Positions 1-10,800 are shown, counted from the first letter of the stretch. The stretch: DNA of 64,000 nucleotides from Ascochyta rabiei (GCF_004011695.2 NC_082418.1:310001-374000), one strand, 5' to 3'. Notes: a model not told the origin generated them from the letters alone. Numbers and translations: made by a program.

Positions 1-338
1 TAGTTCAATACCACGGAATTGTCTCATTGACCATCATCGTTAATGATAACATGTCTTGTCGACCTGCACTAGGTCCATGCCGCACGTTCATGTATCGACT
101 TTACTTTTCGCCCGAGGGTTGCATGCTCCGGGAGTTCAGTCACATCAAATAAGTTGAATTCAGGCATTCTCGTGCGGGGAAAGTGTGGAGCTCAACGTGC
201 GTCTTCGCCATGGCGCACGTGTGCATAATGAGCACGCGAGCCACATGGTCGCGCACAGAGGCCCATCGCCAACCAAAAAAATCTGGAAACGTCACAAAGA
301 CGGCAGATATGGATGATCTGGAAAGGCAAAAAGAATAA
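1..338. other. intergenic, no gene seen
   Basis: Mixed-composition DNA upstream of the tRNA gene. Short open frames here have no recognisable domain and no credible splice structure. Nothing further can be supported. Confidence 0.5.
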
Positions 339-410
339 GCCCGACGTGGGGCTCGAACCCACAACCTTGAGATTAAGAGTCTCACGCGCTACCGATTGTG
401 CCAGCCGGGC
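338..410 (-). tRNA. tRNA-Lys (anticodon CUU)
   Basis: The reverse strand folds as a 73-nt cloverleaf. The acceptor stem GCCCGGC (410-404) pairs with GTCGGGC (345-339), including one G-U. The anticodon stem TGAGA/TCTCA encloses the 7-nt loop CTCTTAA with anticodon CTT. The T arm contains GGTTCGAGCC and the 3' CCA is not encoded, as expected in a nucleus. No intron is present. One oddity is the D stem, GCAC against GCGC, which leaves an A-C mismatch where other lysine tRNAs usually pair. The anticodon arm of this tRNA matches the primer site of a Copia element at 42,163. Confidence 0.93.
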
Positions 411-887
411 TGCTGTTGATGGAGTGATGAGCAACGGCAACGTATATGTTGTGCTGAACGATGTGATACACTGTGCCTTAGCAATCGTTCGTTCGCTCTC
501 GCGCTGCAGCTGGCAGATCAAGTGAAGGGTTTCTGGTATGGTGGGTTGGCGGCCGAGGTCGGCAACGGCAAAGTTGGACTAGATGGCTTTCATCTGCCAC
601 GCCTCCAATCGCTCATGCGGTCTGGGTGCGTGGGTAAGGCGAGCGTTGAGCAGGAGATACAAAATGGAAACTCTCATCCCCTACGTGTCAACTCGAAGAA
701 TCAAAGAGCAAATGTACACTAGATCGACAACGGCGGCTGTTGGGCAACGGTGGCAGACAGTTCCCAGCGCGTCCAAGCTCCGATCACAAGCCGAGGTCCG
801 TCACTATCAACACCCTTGAAGCACCCACATGCACACCTCCATCGACACCTCGTGCGCGTTCTCCACGCCCTCAGGCGTACGCGCACC
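411..887 (+). promoter_or_regulatory. PEX10 upstream region with two CCGAGGTC boxes
   Basis: Intergenic DNA between the tRNA and PEX10. It contains CCGAGGTC at 553-560 and again at 791-798, the second about 90 bp before the chosen ATG. The hexamer CCGAGG/CCTCGG is the established core site of the fungal fatty-acid-responsive Zn2Cys6 factors FarA/FarB (CTF1). Its use here is inferred. The PEX10 frame is open for 46 codons upstream of the chosen start, but that extension is low-complexity and lacks family character. Confidence 0.4.
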
Positions 888-2009
888 ATGGCCTCACCCT
901 CACCCACGCGCTTTACCTATCCCTTCGCCACCTCGCCGGACATAATCCGCTCGCACCAGAAAGACGCCTACTTCTCCGGCGTGCTTCTCGACCAGCTTTC
1001 CACGCTGCTGCGCAAGATCTACGGCGCCCGGTTCGCGCACACATACCTATCCGAGACGCGCGTTGTCGGCGAGCTGCTCTACCTCGGCCTCACGACTGCG
1101 ATTGGGAATCGGACGCTGGGCGAAGAGTACTGCGACATCGTGCAAGTGGAGAACGAGAGTGGCAGGTTGCCGGCCCTGGGCAGACGGGCGGGATACATCC
1201 TGAGCTGTATACTGGGGCCGTACCTGCTGGGCAAGGTGCTGCCGAAGCTGAGGAGGAGACTGAGGGCGAAGCTCGAGGCGAATCTGAGGAGGTATGGACG
1301 CCTGCACGCGAAAGCGCAGCAGGAGAGTGGGAAGGCGAGCAGGCCGCTGGGGATGAGGATGCAGAGCTACATGCTCGAGAACCTGGACACCATCACCAGC
1401 CCGTCACCCGTATATGCGCTGAGTCTGGCGACCTTCTACTTCTCGGGGAGCTACTACCATCTATCGAAGCGGATATGGGGCCTGCGGTACATCTTCACCC
1501 GGCAGGTGCAAGAGACCGACGCACGCGTCGGGTACGAAGTCCTCGGCGTACTGCTCGTGCTGCAGATGGCAGTGCAGGGCTACCTACACCTGCACAGCAC
1601 TATGACGAGCGCGGACAGCAGCACCGCCCTGCCCGTGGGGACCTCCGCTGTCGTCGGCGGCGGCGCCGAAATCTCCCTCGACCCAAACGCATACAGCGCC
1701 AACAACGCGCTGCTCTTTGACGCCTCGACCCCGCCTCTGGCTACCTCGTCAGACCTGCACAAATGGACACACACCCCTGCGAACGGCAAGCCAAAGTACG
1801 TGCTCGACGATGCAGAGACCATGGCCTGGATAGGAGGCGGGAACAGGAAGTGCACGTTATGCTTGGAGGAGATGAAGGATCCCAGCGTCACGACGTGTGG
1901 GCACGTCTTCTGCTGGACCTGCATTAGTGACTGGGCGAAGGAGAAGCCGGAGTGTCCGCTGTGCAGGCAGAGCTGCTTGGTGCAGCATGTCCTGCCGCTG
2001 AGAGGATGA
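888..2009 (+). CDS. PEX10: peroxisome biogenesis factor 10 (RING E3)
   Basis: Intronless, 373 codons. Pex10 is an integral peroxisomal membrane RING-type ubiquitin ligase that works with Pex2 and Pex12 to ubiquitinate the import receptor Pex5 so it can be recycled. The N-terminal two thirds is the Pex2/Pex12-type helical membrane domain (residues about 20-230). A Ser/Ala/Asn-rich linker follows, then a C3HC4 RING at about 322-360 (CTLC, CGHVFCWTC, CPLCR) close to the C-terminus. Length and domain order fit fungal Pex10. The start at 888 was chosen over the in-frame ATG at 750 because it has a good context (caccATGg) and the preceding 46 codons look like untranslated DNA. It is convergent with RPB11. 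Confidence 0.93.
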   Translation: MASPSPTRFTYPFATSPDIIRSHQKDAYFSGVLLDQLSTLLRKIYGARFAHTYLSETRVVGELLYLGLTTAIGNRTLGEEYCDIVQVENESGRLPALGRRAGYILSCILGPYLLGKVLPKLRRRLRAKLEANLRRYGRLHAKAQQESGKASRPLGMRMQSYMLENLDTITSPSPVYALSLATFYFSGSYYHLSKRIWGLRYIFTRQVQETDARVGYEVLGVLLVLQMAVQGYLHLHSTMTSADSSTALPVGTSAVVGGGAEISLDPNAYSANNALLFDASTPPLATSSDLHKWTHTPANGKPKYVLDDAETMAWIGGGNRKCTLCLEEMKDPSVTTCGHVFCWTCISDWAKEKPECPLCRQSCLVQHVLPLRG

Positions 2010-2470
2010 GGCGTTGAACGAGTCATGAGCGTACGGCGAGAATATAGGAGATACCCCAGTGTTGATGATGGCGTAATCGAGCCATGGTTCGTCGTCCGAA
2101 ACTTTCTTGGTGATTTTGCTCGAATACTTACAGGATCACTGAGCGAATAAGAAATGGTACTATGAAACTACGGGTCGTGTCAAACATAGTAGGAGTGATC
2201 AATATACAGAAACACTTGTAGAGATTTTTATATATATATACACACATATTTTGTTATTTCAGTTAATGCTGAGCGTTGTACACGCGTCACTAGAGGTATC
2301 CAACGCCCGTGAAGTCCAAGATCGACTTCATGTACAGCAAGCGCCGTTGACCAACCTATAATCAAGGCCAACCACAACGCCAATCCCTAGCAACGTGCTA
2401 GTCCCTTGCCGAACGCCGTAGTATGCATGCTTTGTTTTAATCCTCTTCACAACACCGTGCGCTAGAGAGT
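2010..2470. other. 3' intergenic spacer between convergent genes
   Basis: AT-richer spacer between the PEX10 and RPB11 stop codons. It includes a short (TA)n/(CA)n tract at about 2227-2250. No coding signal was seen. Confidence 0.5.
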
Positions 2471-3345
2471 CTAGAACGCATCACGTTCGCGTGCGATCCT
2501 GTCCGCCTCGCCCTCGCTAACAATCTTCTTGCCAAGCCACTCGGTCTGGAAGCTGCTGTTCAGCACATGCAGATCCTGAACAATGTCCTTGCAGCACCGG
2601 ATAATGGCCTCCTTGGGTGTGATTGTGCCGTCCGTCTGGACGCGGAGCTCGAAGGTCGCGAAGAGCGGGTGGGGAACTTTGTACGCGGAGAAGACGATGT
2701 GGTCGTACTTAAGCAGGCGCTGGGAGAGGAGGTTGCCGAGTGTGTGGTCTTCTTTGTTGAATGTGAAGATGGCAGTGTTGGGAACACCTGGGGTGAGTGG
2801 TTAGCACAAGTTGCATAGGAGTGCTCAGTAGGCTTACGGGTCTCTTCCTTGTACTCAACTTTCTGCTGACCGTCGTCCAGCAGAAAGAGCTCGAATCTAA
2901 GTGGCACATCGTCAGAACTGAACAGCACTGAAAATGAACAAAACTGTGCGATCTTTGGCTTTGTTGATCCGCCTCGTCATCGGGTCGTTCTTTCTCCATG
3001 TTGCATCCACCGACGCCATTCTCAGAAGCTAATTACGTAGCTTTGGAATTTTTTCGTAAAGGTCGATTTCAGACGGTACTTGGGGATGCCTTTGCAGGCT
3101 TCGACGTTGGGAGAGCCAGCCCAAGTGCCTCTTGCGCCTGCTTCATCTGACACAAAGCAGTCGCGCGCTCCCCAAGCGTAACAGGCGCATAGAGTAGTGG
3201 GGTACGCCCCGGGCTGCAAGCAGTATGCGCGCCGCTCCTGGCCATGATTTTGTTTGAACTCGCCGCCGTACGAACTCTTGAGGACGACCGACTGGTATGC
3301 AATCAATAAAGAAACTCCCTGAACGTACCTGTCTGGCGCGTTCAT
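2471..3345 (-). CDS. RPB11: RNA polymerase II subunit RPB11
   Basis: Three exons on the minus strand, 3345-3329, 2896-2838 and 2787-2471, give 130 codons after splicing. The first exon is only 17 nt and encodes MNAPDR with the split Arg codon completed by exon 2. Donors are GTACGT and GTAAGC; acceptors are TTAG and CCAG. The product starts MNAPDRFELFLLDDG and contains NTAIFTFNKEDHTLGNLL, the signature of the Rpb11/RpoA-L dimerisation family. Rpb11 pairs with Rpb3 as the alpha-like heterodimer needed to assemble Pol II in the nucleus. Family length is about 115-130 residues. The micro-exon makes this gene easy to mis-annotate. Confidence 0.95.
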
Positions 3346-3575
3346 ATTGTTAATAGTACGCTCTTTCTATACACTACGATTGAAGGTAGCAGGGCCGGGA
3401 ATACTGAGGTGTTTTCAGCAAAGAATCGACAGTCGAACGTAGATTGGTATGGCGCAAGTCGAGACTAGTGTGGAAGGTGGTGGACAATGAAAGCGCGGAG
3501 CTGATGTCTGGGGATTGTGCCTGTCCTCACCGCCCTGTTAAAACCTCGCTTAGTTAGAACCGCGTCTCCACCGCA

Positions 3576-3943
3576 ATGTCCATCACAGTCAAGCGCGAAC
3601 ATTGTATGTTTGCAAAATGTAAACTTGGATTGCCGTCTGTCAAAGAAGCCACAATATCCAGACCCTTGCAGGTCTCTCTCTAGAATCAGCTTCCACCGAG
3701 CTATGCACTTGTCGCCAGAAAGCTCCATGCAAACGCACCCTTTCCTCCTTAACAATTTCATATGCCTTGCTTTCACTCTCTTGTCGCCAGCTGCTCTTCC
3801 CTTTACATCTTGGAAGCACCTGGACCCTCCACAACGTAACAGTCTCCATCGAATCTACGGCTGGTCAGATGGTAAGCCTGGACACAATAGAGAACGGCTT
3901 GACTTACGGGTTCGCACAATTTGAGGCGTCGGGTGAGTTGTGA
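3576..3943 (+). CDS. candidate small spliced gene, unknown
   Basis: A tentative two-exon model. Exon 1 is 3576-3603, a 68-nt intron 3604-3671 has a strong donor (GTATGT) and acceptor (TTGCAG), and exon 2 is 3672-3943, giving 99 codons. The joined frame stays open with no internal stop, but no domain is recognisable. Other frames in the region are also open on both strands for 60-135 codons, so this could be chance. Transcript evidence would decide. Confidence 0.18.
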
Positions 3944-4551
3944 GATAGTGAAGTGCAAGGATCGTTGACGTTTGTCTCGAAGGCGGTGGTGTATAAATGG
4001 GCTTGCTTCGTTTCGATGGAACAGAGTCTGAGTTTTGATGCGAGAGGTCATCCAGTCTTCTATCACCAAGTGAGGGAAGACAGCAGTGGAATTGAAAATC
4101 CAAAACAGGTTCGACGAGCATAAGGTACTAAGGATAGGGTGAGAGAGGTCCTTGGAGTTGTGCCAGTAAGGTAAACCAGCACGTCGTAAAGAAAATGACT
4201 GTCAGTTCGGGATTCAAGCAGTTGTGCGGTCAGAAATGGCGCCTATTTCCTATCCCTGGAGCTAATTAATGGCTGTCGACTAAGCATCAGCGGGCAAAGG
4301 CATCCGACCTCAGGTAATAATGGTTGAGGTCTAACTGTTCGAGTCGACTGAGCAGTGTAGGTATAACTGTATAGAGGCCTCATTCCAAGATGACAAAGAG
4401 GTGAGGGTTGTCTTGTAACGGTCAGACAGGGAGAGGCCGTAACAGCCTGTCGTAGGGCAAAACGTACGTTTAGTAGCTAACATGAGTCGCGTCCAAGTTA
4501 TAGCACGTCTGAGAGATTCTGCGTGAAGTTTTTACATCTTATAATCGTAAT
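3944..4551. other. intergenic, no supported gene
   Basis: Two overlapping minus-strand frames of 88 codons (around 3803-4121) were inspected. Neither shows a domain, a plausible splice structure or convincing composition. The remainder is spacer downstream of the acyl-CoA ligase gene. Confidence 0.4.
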
Positions 4552-6377
4552 CTATAGCCTTGCCTTGGCCTTGCTGTCCTCCTCTTCTTGAGCCTTTACC
4601 TTCAGCAGGCGTCTCAAAATCTTTCCTGTCGTCGATTTTGGGATCTAAACAGGTTGTTAGATGTATCAAATTGAGTACGATAGAAGCGCACTTACCTCAT
4701 CAACGAATCGCACGCCACCTCTCAGCTTCTTGTGGTGCGCAACCTTTGCACCCAGCCAATCGACAATCTCTTTCGCCTCCTTCTCCCCCTTGCCCAGACC
4801 GTCCTTGGGTACAACATACGCCCTTGGGATTTCACTCGCTTGATCCTTGTCGTACACACCTATGACAGCCACATCTGTGATGTTTGGATGAGATACCAGT
4901 ATACCCTCAAGCTCTGCAGGCGGCACCTGGAAGCCCTTGTACTTGATGAGCTCCTTGACACGATCGGTGATGTAGAAGTTGCCGTCCTTGTCCTGGTAGC
5001 CGACATCACCCGTCTTGAAGTAGCCGTCTGAGGTCAAAGCGTTCGCAGTGCCTTCAGGGTTGTTCAGGTACCCCTTGAACACGTTCGGCCCCTTGATCCA
5101 AAGCTCACCAACTTCACCCGTGGGCAGCTCCTTCTCCTCAGGCGACATATATTTCGCTGTCTGGAATGGAAGAAGCGTGCCAACTGACCCAATAGTCTTG
5201 TTCCAGTCCTCCCAAGGCTGGGTGTGGGTAGTGGGACTTGTCTCCGAAAGGCCGTATCCTTGCTTGATAGGTATGCCAAGTCTCTTATTCACTGCATCCA
5301 CTAGTTCTCTTGTCAATGGAGCAGCTCCAGAGTTCATCATGCGTATTGTGCTTAGATCGTACTTCTCCACCACTGGGTGCTTGCCGAGAAGTAGGACAAC
5401 AGGCGGGACAACGTATGCGAACGTGATCTTGAGCTCTTGGATGAACCGGCAAAAGTCTTCAAGATCGAATTTGGGCATCACAACCAGTTGAAGGCCAGAG
5501 TGCAGACTCTGATGAATCATGCACGTGAGACCTGCTGTCGTCAGTGTGAGTTCAGGAGACAAAACAAGAGCGCGTACCGTAGATGTGGAAGAAAGGTAGG
5601 AAAGCCAACAATTTGTCTCCTTCGCCAGTAGGTCCCCCACTAGGCTTTAGATTGCCTGCCTCGGCGACCTTAAGCATTATTGTATTCGCGACAATGTTGC
5701 GATGCGTCAGCATGACACCCTTTGGGTGACCAGTGGTTCCAGACGAGTACACCAAAAAGGCAAGGTCTTCTGCAGGGTTCTTTGCCTTCGTACGTCGCCA
5801 TTTGGCCGATCCTATGGTATTGACGATGCTGGTGAAGTGTTTAACTCTGTACGACGGATCTTTCTGGTCGCCCATAATGATGACTTTGTCAAGAGGGATA
5901 CCGACTTGCTTTGCTGCTTCTTGCGCATTTTTGACGTACGGCAGCTGGGTTACGACAGCCTTCGCACCCGAGTCCTTCAATTGGAAAGCAAGCTCTTCGA
6001 CTGTATAATTAGGGTTGGCAGGGCTCAGAACGCCCCCCGCCCAGTGGCACCCCCATGTTATTGCTGGTGTGTCAATACAGTTCGGTGTGTAGAGTGCTAG
6101 AACATCATTCTTCTGCCAGTCCCATAGCCCCTTGAGGCCCTTACCGAATTCGATAGCTGTGTTCCTTACTTGAGCATATGTGTATGAGCGCTTGGTGTAT
6201 GGATCAAAGTAGATTACTGATCGCAGTAGTCAGTGATCAAGCTGGAGCGAAACATGATCTCACTGTCGCGTGCTTACCTTTGTCGTCAGCAAAGCCCTTA
6301 TCTTTCCTTTCGAACAGAAATTCCCAAAGGTCAACATCGGGAAGTGGTAGACTGGGAAACTGAGATTCGAAAGGCAT
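4552..6377 (-). CDS. 4-coumarate-CoA ligase-like acyl-CoA synthetase, PTS1
   Basis: Four exons on the minus strand (6377-6278, 6216-5578, 5531-4696, 4644-4552) encode 555 residues. Introns are 61, 46 and 51 nt. The enzyme belongs to the ANL adenylating family, which activates a carboxylate with ATP and transfers it to CoA. The nucleotide-binding motif YSSGTTGHPKGV lies near residue 190. The family segments QGYGLSETSP, TGDVGY, DRVKELIKYKGFQV and the C-terminal PKSTTGKILRR, with the catalytic Lys, follow in order. The protein ends in Ala-Arg-Leu, a PTS1-type peroxisomal signal. The acceptor at 5532 was chosen because it restores HIYGLT. The substrate (fatty, phenylpropanoid or other acid) cannot be read from sequence. 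It is divergent from a thioesterase gene. Confidence 0.92.
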
Positions 6378-6771
6378 GATGAGAGCTGGAGCTGAAATCT
6401 GCCTAAATTAGGGAGGAGTGAAGAGTACACCAGAAAGAAGAGCAAGAAGGTCAGAGGATATGGCGGCAGTTACGCCCGTGACGCCAGACTCCAGCGCGGA
6501 ATGCCGTATCGCGGCTAGCTAGGGCACAGACGTGTGCGGAGAACCGGGGGTCCTTCAACCCCAACCGCGGCTTTTTTTGTTTTGATCGCTAGCGCATCAT
6601 TGCTCCGAGGTCAACGGCCGTCGATCGCTTTGTAATTCTTGTATCCTCCCGGTGCATTCCTGTCCATCCAATATACCGTGTTTCCATGATAGCTGGAAGT
6701 GGGTCCTTCATCTTGAGAGTTGATTATACACACCTACATCTACGCCGGGGATTCAAGAAGAATACGTAACA
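6378..6771. promoter_or_regulatory. bidirectional promoter, acyl-CoA ligase / thioesterase
   Basis: A 394-bp divergent intergenic region separating two acyl-CoA enzymes. It contains CCGAGGTC at 6605-6612, 160 bp from the thioesterase ATG and 228 bp from the ligase ATG, the same octamer seen twice before PEX10. A T/A-rich tract lies at 6570-6585. Co-regulation by a FarA/FarB-like factor is an inference from motif and function. Confidence 0.45.
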
Positions 6772-7718
6772 ATGCCTGGATGGGAAGAAGCGACCGCAGT
6801 ACAGAAGGTGTCGAACAACACATATTCGTGCGTATTGCACGATGATTGGAGCATTGGCAGTGGTACGTTCGAGTTTCTTGTGGACGCTGTATCGATGACA
6901 GGTTGCTAAGTGGCCTTGCAGTACCAAATGGCGGGTACGTGACCGGCTGTATTCTCGGGGTTGTCAAGACACACTTCAGCACATCACTTGCAAAGCAGAA
7001 CCAGCCACACACCATCGCTTTGCACGTGGAGTTTTTACGACGGACCCAGGCTGGACCTGCCCTTTTCAAGGTCGAAGATGTCAAACTTGGCCGACAGACG
7101 TCGATTGTGCATGTGAGCATGGAGCAGGAAGGCCGCCAGGAAATTGTGGCGTATGTGACAAATTCAAACATAACTGCAGAGGAGGGTTTCACCTTCGACA
7201 CGCAGCACGAGCTTTCGCCGCAGCCTCCTACCGTTGATCTGGCGAAGCTGGAAACAAACTCAGATGCGAACTGGATGTGGTCAGAGGTTCCGTTTGCAAA
7301 GTTTCGCAAAGCGACAGCGCAAGTCAGATTCTTTCTGCCTCGAGCTGGTTCAGTGCGACCAAACATCGTCGATGAGTGGCTATGCTGGTCGAACGGAACA
7401 AACTTCACAAACACCTCCGTTGGATTCGTAGCAGATATGTTCCCTCAAATTGTCGAAAACCTCAAGAACACAGAGAAAGCATTCTGGTACCCGACCCTAC
7501 TCCTAAACCTGGACATTAAGAAATCATTGCCCGCTGAAGGAGTCAAATGGCTCAACGTCCGGGCAGAACTGAAGCAGGTCAAGAACGGAAGGATGGACCT
7601 GGGGATTTGGGTTCGCGATGCAGCTGGCGAATTGGTTGCTTTGAGTAACCATGTTGGTTTTGTGTTGGATGCGTCAAGAAACACGGCTGCGAGGAGAAAG
7701 CCGGAAGCAAAGATATAG
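6772..7718 (+). CDS. TesB-like hotdog acyl-CoA thioesterase
   Basis: Two exons (6772-6862 and 6922-7718) with a 59-nt intron encode 295 residues. The N-terminal half contains VPNGGYV, the turn typical of TesB-like double-hotdog thioesterases, followed by the strand HVEFLRRTQAGPA. The C-terminal half repeats a hotdog-like pattern ending in GELVALSNHVGFV. Such enzymes hydrolyse acyl-CoA to free acid and CoA. The start was chosen as the first ATG of the exon that joins in phase to PNGGY. The C-terminal AKI is at best a weak PTS1. Its divergent neighbour makes acyl-CoA, so the pair could regulate one acyl-CoA pool. Substrate is unknown. Confidence 0.88.
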
Positions 7719-7988
7719 TGCAGCGCAAGTAGACGTCCTATCAGTTCTGCATCGTTATTGCCGTCACAACAAGTCCAATAAACCATGCACCAGCCTGCTG
7801 CGTACCATGCCCGAACTGGGGGTCGGGCGCTGTTATCTCCACCAACGTGTTCGCAGGCGGGAAAAGTTTGAAGTTCGCGCACGTGACTGCTTACAGCTAG
7901 CGCGCTTGGCAGGCGCACCACGCCCACAGCCGAGCCCAAATTATCATCGCACTTTCGAACTTGCAACTAACCATCGACAACAGCCACC

Positions 7989-8588
7989 ATGCCGAAGGAC
8001 GTCAAGCAGAAGTCTGGCATCATTGCCGGCATCAACGCTGGCCACAGTACGTCTTACCGCACGCCGCGCACCGAAACCCCCAGATCGACACCGCGAAAAT
8101 TATCGAGCAAGGCAGATAATGGAGGCTAACGAACTGCACAGAGGTCACCCCCAGGACTCCTGCCGCCAGGATCTCCAGGAGGAAGGGTTTCCTTTCCAAG
8201 CGCACCGCTTTCGTCAGGGAGATCACCCGTGAGGTCGCCGGGTACGTTCACATGCAATTGAGGGCGGAAAGAATGCGGGCTGCACACGTGCAGAGCCTGC
8301 AGCCGCCTCCAATACCACCACCACCAAAGGCTCCGTGCTAACAATTACCCCAGTCTTGCCCCCTACGAGAAGCGCGTCATCGAACTCCTCCGTAACTCCA
8401 AGGACAAGCGTGCCCGCCGTCTTGCGAAGAAGAGGGTACGTCCCCCACCGTAGTCGACCGCCTACGCCAGCACCCCACCACTACGAGCATGCACTAACAC
8501 CGCACAGCTCGGTACCTTCGGTCGCGCGAAGAGAAAGGTTGACGAGATGACCAAGGTTATCGCCGAGTCGAGGCGTGCTGGTCACTAA
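7989..8588 (+). CDS. RPL36: 60S ribosomal protein eL36
   Basis: Four exons, 7989-8046, 8142-8241, 8354-8435 and 8508-8588, give 106 residues. Introns begin GTACGT and end CACAG or CCCAG. Three introns in so short a gene is typical of filamentous fungal ribosomal protein genes. The product is highly basic and contains [19 protein letters not shown] and [15 protein letters not shown], the conserved core of eL36 on the large-subunit surface. The context caccATGc supports the start. It lies 270 bp after the thioesterase gene on the same strand. Confidence 0.96.
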
Positions 8589-10464
8589 ACGGGTTCATGA
8601 TTTTCGGATGAAGCAAAGCATGGGCACCACTTTTCCGGTTCTTTCTGGGTGTTAGGTCTTTCTTCCGGCGGATCGACTACGACTTCGGTACGATGGTCAA
8701 CGTCACAACATACCAAGAAGATGACACATGATCGGAGTATGGCGACGGACAAACAAGCATGGTTCGCGTACCTAGCAGTGTCACAAAATCATGAAATGTG
8801 ACGATCGGTTCACGCCAACGTCTTGGTGCACCATGGCTGTGATGAGGTGAACTAACAGCAGCTGCACGTCATTGTATCGAGAGTTTCGCGTCGAAACCTT
8901 AGCATGGATGTCAAATTCCAACTCATGCCTTTTCCAATGGCTGAAGTATGGGCCGAGAAATGCTTATATTGAACGCGCCTTGCTCGAAACACTGAGGCTG
9001 CTTCTAGCCTGCTCTCCTTGTGGGTAAAGCTGGAAGTGGAGGCGCCTACATACCCTTTGCTATGTCCTGCTTTGTCAATTCAACTGATTCATCAATCTCT
9101 ATACATGTTCTACTTGCTCGACCTTACTCATTTAGTTCGTGGTGCTTGTTCATGGGACTGGCAACACATGTTTGACAATCGGTATTGGAGTCGTGTTTCC
9201 GCAGATGGTTTCAATGCATAAGTACATCACCTCCTCGGACCTTGAATCTCACAACCCATATCAAGAGTAGGTCAAAGAGGAGCGACTCTTCCATCTTAGA
9301 CTACCACCGTCTCTCTCGTCCTTCGCAGGGTGAGGTGCAGCGTACCGCACGCCTTCCTGAGCTGGTGCTTGCAGCCGTCGTGTAGTCGTTGCGCTTGATG
9401 TTCTCAGGATCGCACATCGTGGTGTGGGGAATGGTGGTTTTGCGACTTGGAGGCGAGGTCTTGGCGATCTTGTTAGTGGTTATTGCGAGGATGAGTAGGA
9501 GGGTAATTCATGGGCAGTGGTAGACTGAAAGAGGATAGGGGTGCTGTGACAGGGGTTACGAACAGTGCTGAAGTCACGCAGTGAATGGACCTCTTGGATG
9601 AGGTTGAGTTCTTTGATTCTTATTACTGGTTTGGACAACGCGATTCGTGTGTCAAACCGGGCGTGGTCACTATGTCACGCCAAACACATGCCACGGCAGC
9701 GAAATCGCGGTCCTTGCTCTCCACTTAATTGAGAAGACGTTGCTGCCTTGACTTGTGGTCGTGAACAACATGCTAGCCGGTGTATATGTGGGCAGATATT
9801 CTCGATTAACACAGTGAAGGCCGTTGCCACAGACGGACACGGTATTCTCAATAGTGTCAGTGCATATCAACCATCTAAGACAAGTTTGTTGTAGCCCAGC
9901 AAACATCTCCGTAAAGGAGATATCTAACGGTCGCTCCCCCGGCTCCTTCTGTAGCTGAATGGGCTCTCGGTATCACTACCTTCACAGAAGGACATACGGT
10001 CGTTTGAGACAAAATCCTCCATGTGTACTACACACCTGAGTCCTTACCATTGAAACACTTCTGTAGCGTGTAAAAGAGATAGTTGCACGATATCTAACAA
10101 AGAACTAAACTATGGCGTAACCACACACGTCTTTATACTATCTACAAAACAGTAAAATGTTACAATAAAGCTCACAGTCTGATACTAAGGCGTAGTGCGT
10201 AGATAATTGACGAGATCGATACTCCAGACTCCCAGCGAGTATCTCCTCATGAACAGACACCACCTTCTTTCCATCGTAATCTAAAACCCAGCACACTTTG
10301 TCAGGCCCAGCATTGTAGAGCCACTCTGCCACACCCACCGATCGTGAAAAGCACTGTGTCACTACACGCTTCACCACGTATTTATAAAAAAAAAACCCCT
10401 ACTACCTCTCTTATTCCACGAAACCACAAGCACAGCATACTACAACACAACACAATCAAAATAT

Positions 10465-10473
<9 letters not shown>
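8589..10473. other. long intergenic region, no gene recognised
   Basis: About 1.9 kb without a convincing gene on either strand. Frames of 65-79 codons at 9018-9385, 9670-9906 and 10138-10377 have no domain and are probably chance. A short imperfect inverted repeat (TCCTTCTGT.. and ..ACAGAAGGA) lies at about 9942-9993. A non-coding RNA cannot be excluded. Confidence 0.4.

Positions 10474-10517
<44 letters not shown>
10474..10517. repeat. (AC)22 microsatellite
   Basis: An uninterrupted dinucleotide repeat of 44 nt, ending seven bases before the ATG of the small Cys-rich gene, so it would lie in its 5' leader. Length polymorphism is likely between strains. Confidence 0.97.
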
Positions 10518-10519
<2 letters not shown>

Positions 10520-10524
10520 AAAAA

Positions 10525-10800
10525 ATGTGCCTAAAAACCGACGAGTACATCCACTACCTACACTGCCCCATCGCTCCAGGGCACACCATCCCCAAGGATG
10601 CCTGCAACCACTACTCAGTAGGACTGAACATGTGCACCGCAGACCCAACGGGTAAGACAGTGTTCGACTTCAAAAAAATGGAGCATGGGGGCGTGGTACC
10701 TGATCGGTGTAAGTTTTGTAAGCAGGGGAATAATATTGATGAGGCGTGGAAGTTTGGGGAGAGTTGGGCGGGGAGGGAGGAGTTTCGGAAGAAAGCGTGA
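10525..10800 (+). CDS. small Cys-rich protein, unknown function
   Basis: A single exon of 91 codons. Six cysteines and several histidines are spread along it, ending in a CKFCKQG knuckle near residue 62, so metal binding is possible. There is no signal peptide (start MCLKTDEY) and no membrane segment. Composition and codon use look genuine, and the context aaaaATG is typical of fungi. I recall similar short cysteine/histidine proteins as common hypothetical proteins in Dothideomycetes, but assign no function. It is convergent with the reductase gene. Confidence 0.6.
   Translation: MCLKTDEYIHYLHCPIAPGHTIPKDACNHYSVGLNMCTADPTGKTVFDFKKMEHGGVVPDRCKFCKQGNNIDEAWKFGESWAGREEFRKKA

Noticed and set aside
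22..522. Short frames across the tRNA-Lys gene on both strands
   Set aside because: They run through the tRNA cloverleaf and have no domain.
740..1720. A 326-codon plus-strand frame overlapping PEX10
   Set aside because: It is the +1 shadow of PEX10; composition is Arg/Ala-rich and has no domain, while the PEX10 frame has clear membrane and RING motifs.
3517..3924. A 135-codon plus-strand frame downstream of RPB11
   Set aside because: No domain and unconvincing composition; a spliced alternative in another frame (3576-3943) is at least as likely. Neither is convincing.
9942..9993. Imperfect inverted repeat as a snoRNA or terminator
   Set aside because: The stem is short and no C/D or H/ACA boxes or other RNA hallmarks could be assigned.
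10382..10648. Minus-strand frame with a Val-Cys repeat
   Set aside because: It is the antisense translation of the (AC)22 microsatellite.
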